NCBI GenBank assembly: GCA_035310145.1
Contig: DATGEL010000044.1
Location: 43,830 to 107,829 of the forward strand
Source: Dehalococcoidia bacterium
GTDB taxonomy: Bacteria; Chloroflexota; Dehalococcoidia; CAUJGQ01
Length of the DNA: 64,000 bases
Direction of reading: 5' to 3'
The notes beneath the pieces are model-generated. The model searched no databases and had not been told where the DNA came from. It saw only the letters and a list, made by a program, of their open reading frames with translations. The position numbers were made by a program, and so were the translations under genes. Positions 63,676-64,000 of this stretch are shown one piece after another (the stretch's first letter is position 1; each line of letters opens with the position of its first letter).

Positions 63676-63776
63676 GCGGAGCTGGATCGGGGCGGCGTCG
63701 GGTCACCCAGTTCACGTTGGCCCGCATCCCCGCAGATGCCTGCTAACCCGACACAGCCCTGGACCTTCCTCCTCCC

Positions 63777-63840
63777 GATCGCCCCTCTCCTTCTCTCCAT
63801 CATTGGGAGAAGGAGAGGGGAGGGGGTGAGGTTGAGGGCC
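63777..63840. repeat. Family A palindromic repeat (copy 5)
   Basis: CCCCTCTCCTTCTC (63782-63795) pairs perfectly, 14 of 14, with GAGAAGGAGAGGGG (63807-63820) around an 11-nt loop. The right flank GTGAGGTTGAGGGCC matches the complement of copy 2's left part. It lies just past the stop of the leftward LLM gene at 63850 and could end that transcript. Confidence 0.85.
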
Positions 63841-63849
63841 CGCCCAGCC

Positions 63850-64000
63850 CTATGATGCCAGCGCCACGCGCTCCCGCCGCGCCACTTCCGCCCGCACGAT
63901 CGGCAGCAGGTCGCGGCCGTACTCGATCGCGTCGGGCAGGGGATCGAAGCCACGGATCAACAAGGTCGTGACGCCGAGGTCGTAGTAGGCGAGCAGCGAC
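63850..64000 (-). CDS. LLM class flavin-dependent oxidoreductase, C-terminal end (cut by the window edge)
   Basis: Only the last ~49 residues are visible, ending at a TAG at 63850-63852. SLLAYYDLGVTTLLIRGFDP and AIEYGRDLLPIVRAEVARR match the C-terminus of the alkanesulfonate-monooxygenase (SsuD)-like LLM group. The full protein cannot be assessed. A family A repeat follows its stop. Confidence 0.75.
   Translation of the reverse strand, partial: SLLAYYDLGVTTLLIRGFDPLPDAIEYGRDLLPIVRAEVARRERVALAS

Overview
This 64 kb window is GC-rich, densely coding bacterial chromosome. It carries free-living heterotroph genes: F420 biosynthesis (CofG), F420/flavin luciferase-like oxidoreductases, three CaiB/BaiF CoA-transferases, two Rieske oxygenases, haloalkane-dehalogenase-like hydrolases, amidohydrolases and two oligopeptide-type ABC loci. 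The mix, the lipoprotein signals and the intergenic hairpin repeats suggest an uncultivated Chloroflexota lineage. That placement is inference; there is no rRNA or other decisive marker gene here.

Layout. 0-6.3 kb: the end of a cofG operon, a divergent HxlR regulator with a palindromic operator, a secreted GH26-type glycoside hydrolase, a CoA-transferase and a TacA/TacT-like toxin-antitoxin pair. 6.3-15.8 kb: DoxX, YceI, NTF2-like, ferredoxin-reductase-like and TIGR03084-like proteins, two tandem dehalogenase-like hydrolases (the second with a long N-terminal extension), an enoyl-CoA hydratase, an LLM oxidoreductase and a MOSC protein. 15.9-23.7 kb: a PAS histidine kinase with its response regulator, HyuA, a CoA-transferase, and a secreted double-cupredoxin operon with two small proteins. 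23.9-33.1 kb: a large LuxR-type ATPase regulator, MoaD/ThiS, ProRS, NIPSNAP-like, MBL-fold, amidohydrolase and Rieske proteins. 33.4-42.8 kb: ABC locus 1, a membrane protein, a DsbA/FrnE-type oxidoreductase with an in-frame TGA at its first active-site cysteine, a secreted protein, a SWIM protein, PPK2 interrupted by TGA, and MmgE/PrpD. 42.9-48.5 kb: two DHA2 MFS exporters around PAC2, a class I tRNA-Tyr, an integrase remnant and a broken SMI1/KNR4-like gene. 48.8-64 kb: Rieske oxygenase, ketopantoate-reductase-like, DinB, D-aminoacylase-like, ABC locus 2, a subtilisin-like lipoprotein, CoA-transferase, SDR, CocE/NonD hydrolase and the end of an LLM gene.

The best lead is the thiol oxidoreductase at 38283-38942. 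Read through the TGA it is a full-length FrnE-like protein with the motif U-P-W-C, a candidate selenoprotein. Within the next 8 kb two other genes (PPK2 and the SMI1-like gene) carry an in-frame TGA where a tryptophan is expected. These look like nonsense mutations, but the cluster deserves checking. The tRNA-Tyr has a short variable loop and a C1:G72 pair, archaeal rather than bacterial traits. Two families of intergenic palindromic repeats recur; family A runs into coding sequence and supplies the C-termini of two proteins.

Both ABC loci have a binding protein and two permeases but no ATPase, so they probably share ATPases encoded elsewhere. The CoA-transferases, enoyl-CoA hydratase, Rieske oxygenases, SDR and amidohydrolases fit catabolism of organic acids, aromatics and peptide-like compounds. 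No rRNA, CRISPR array or intact mobile element was seen.
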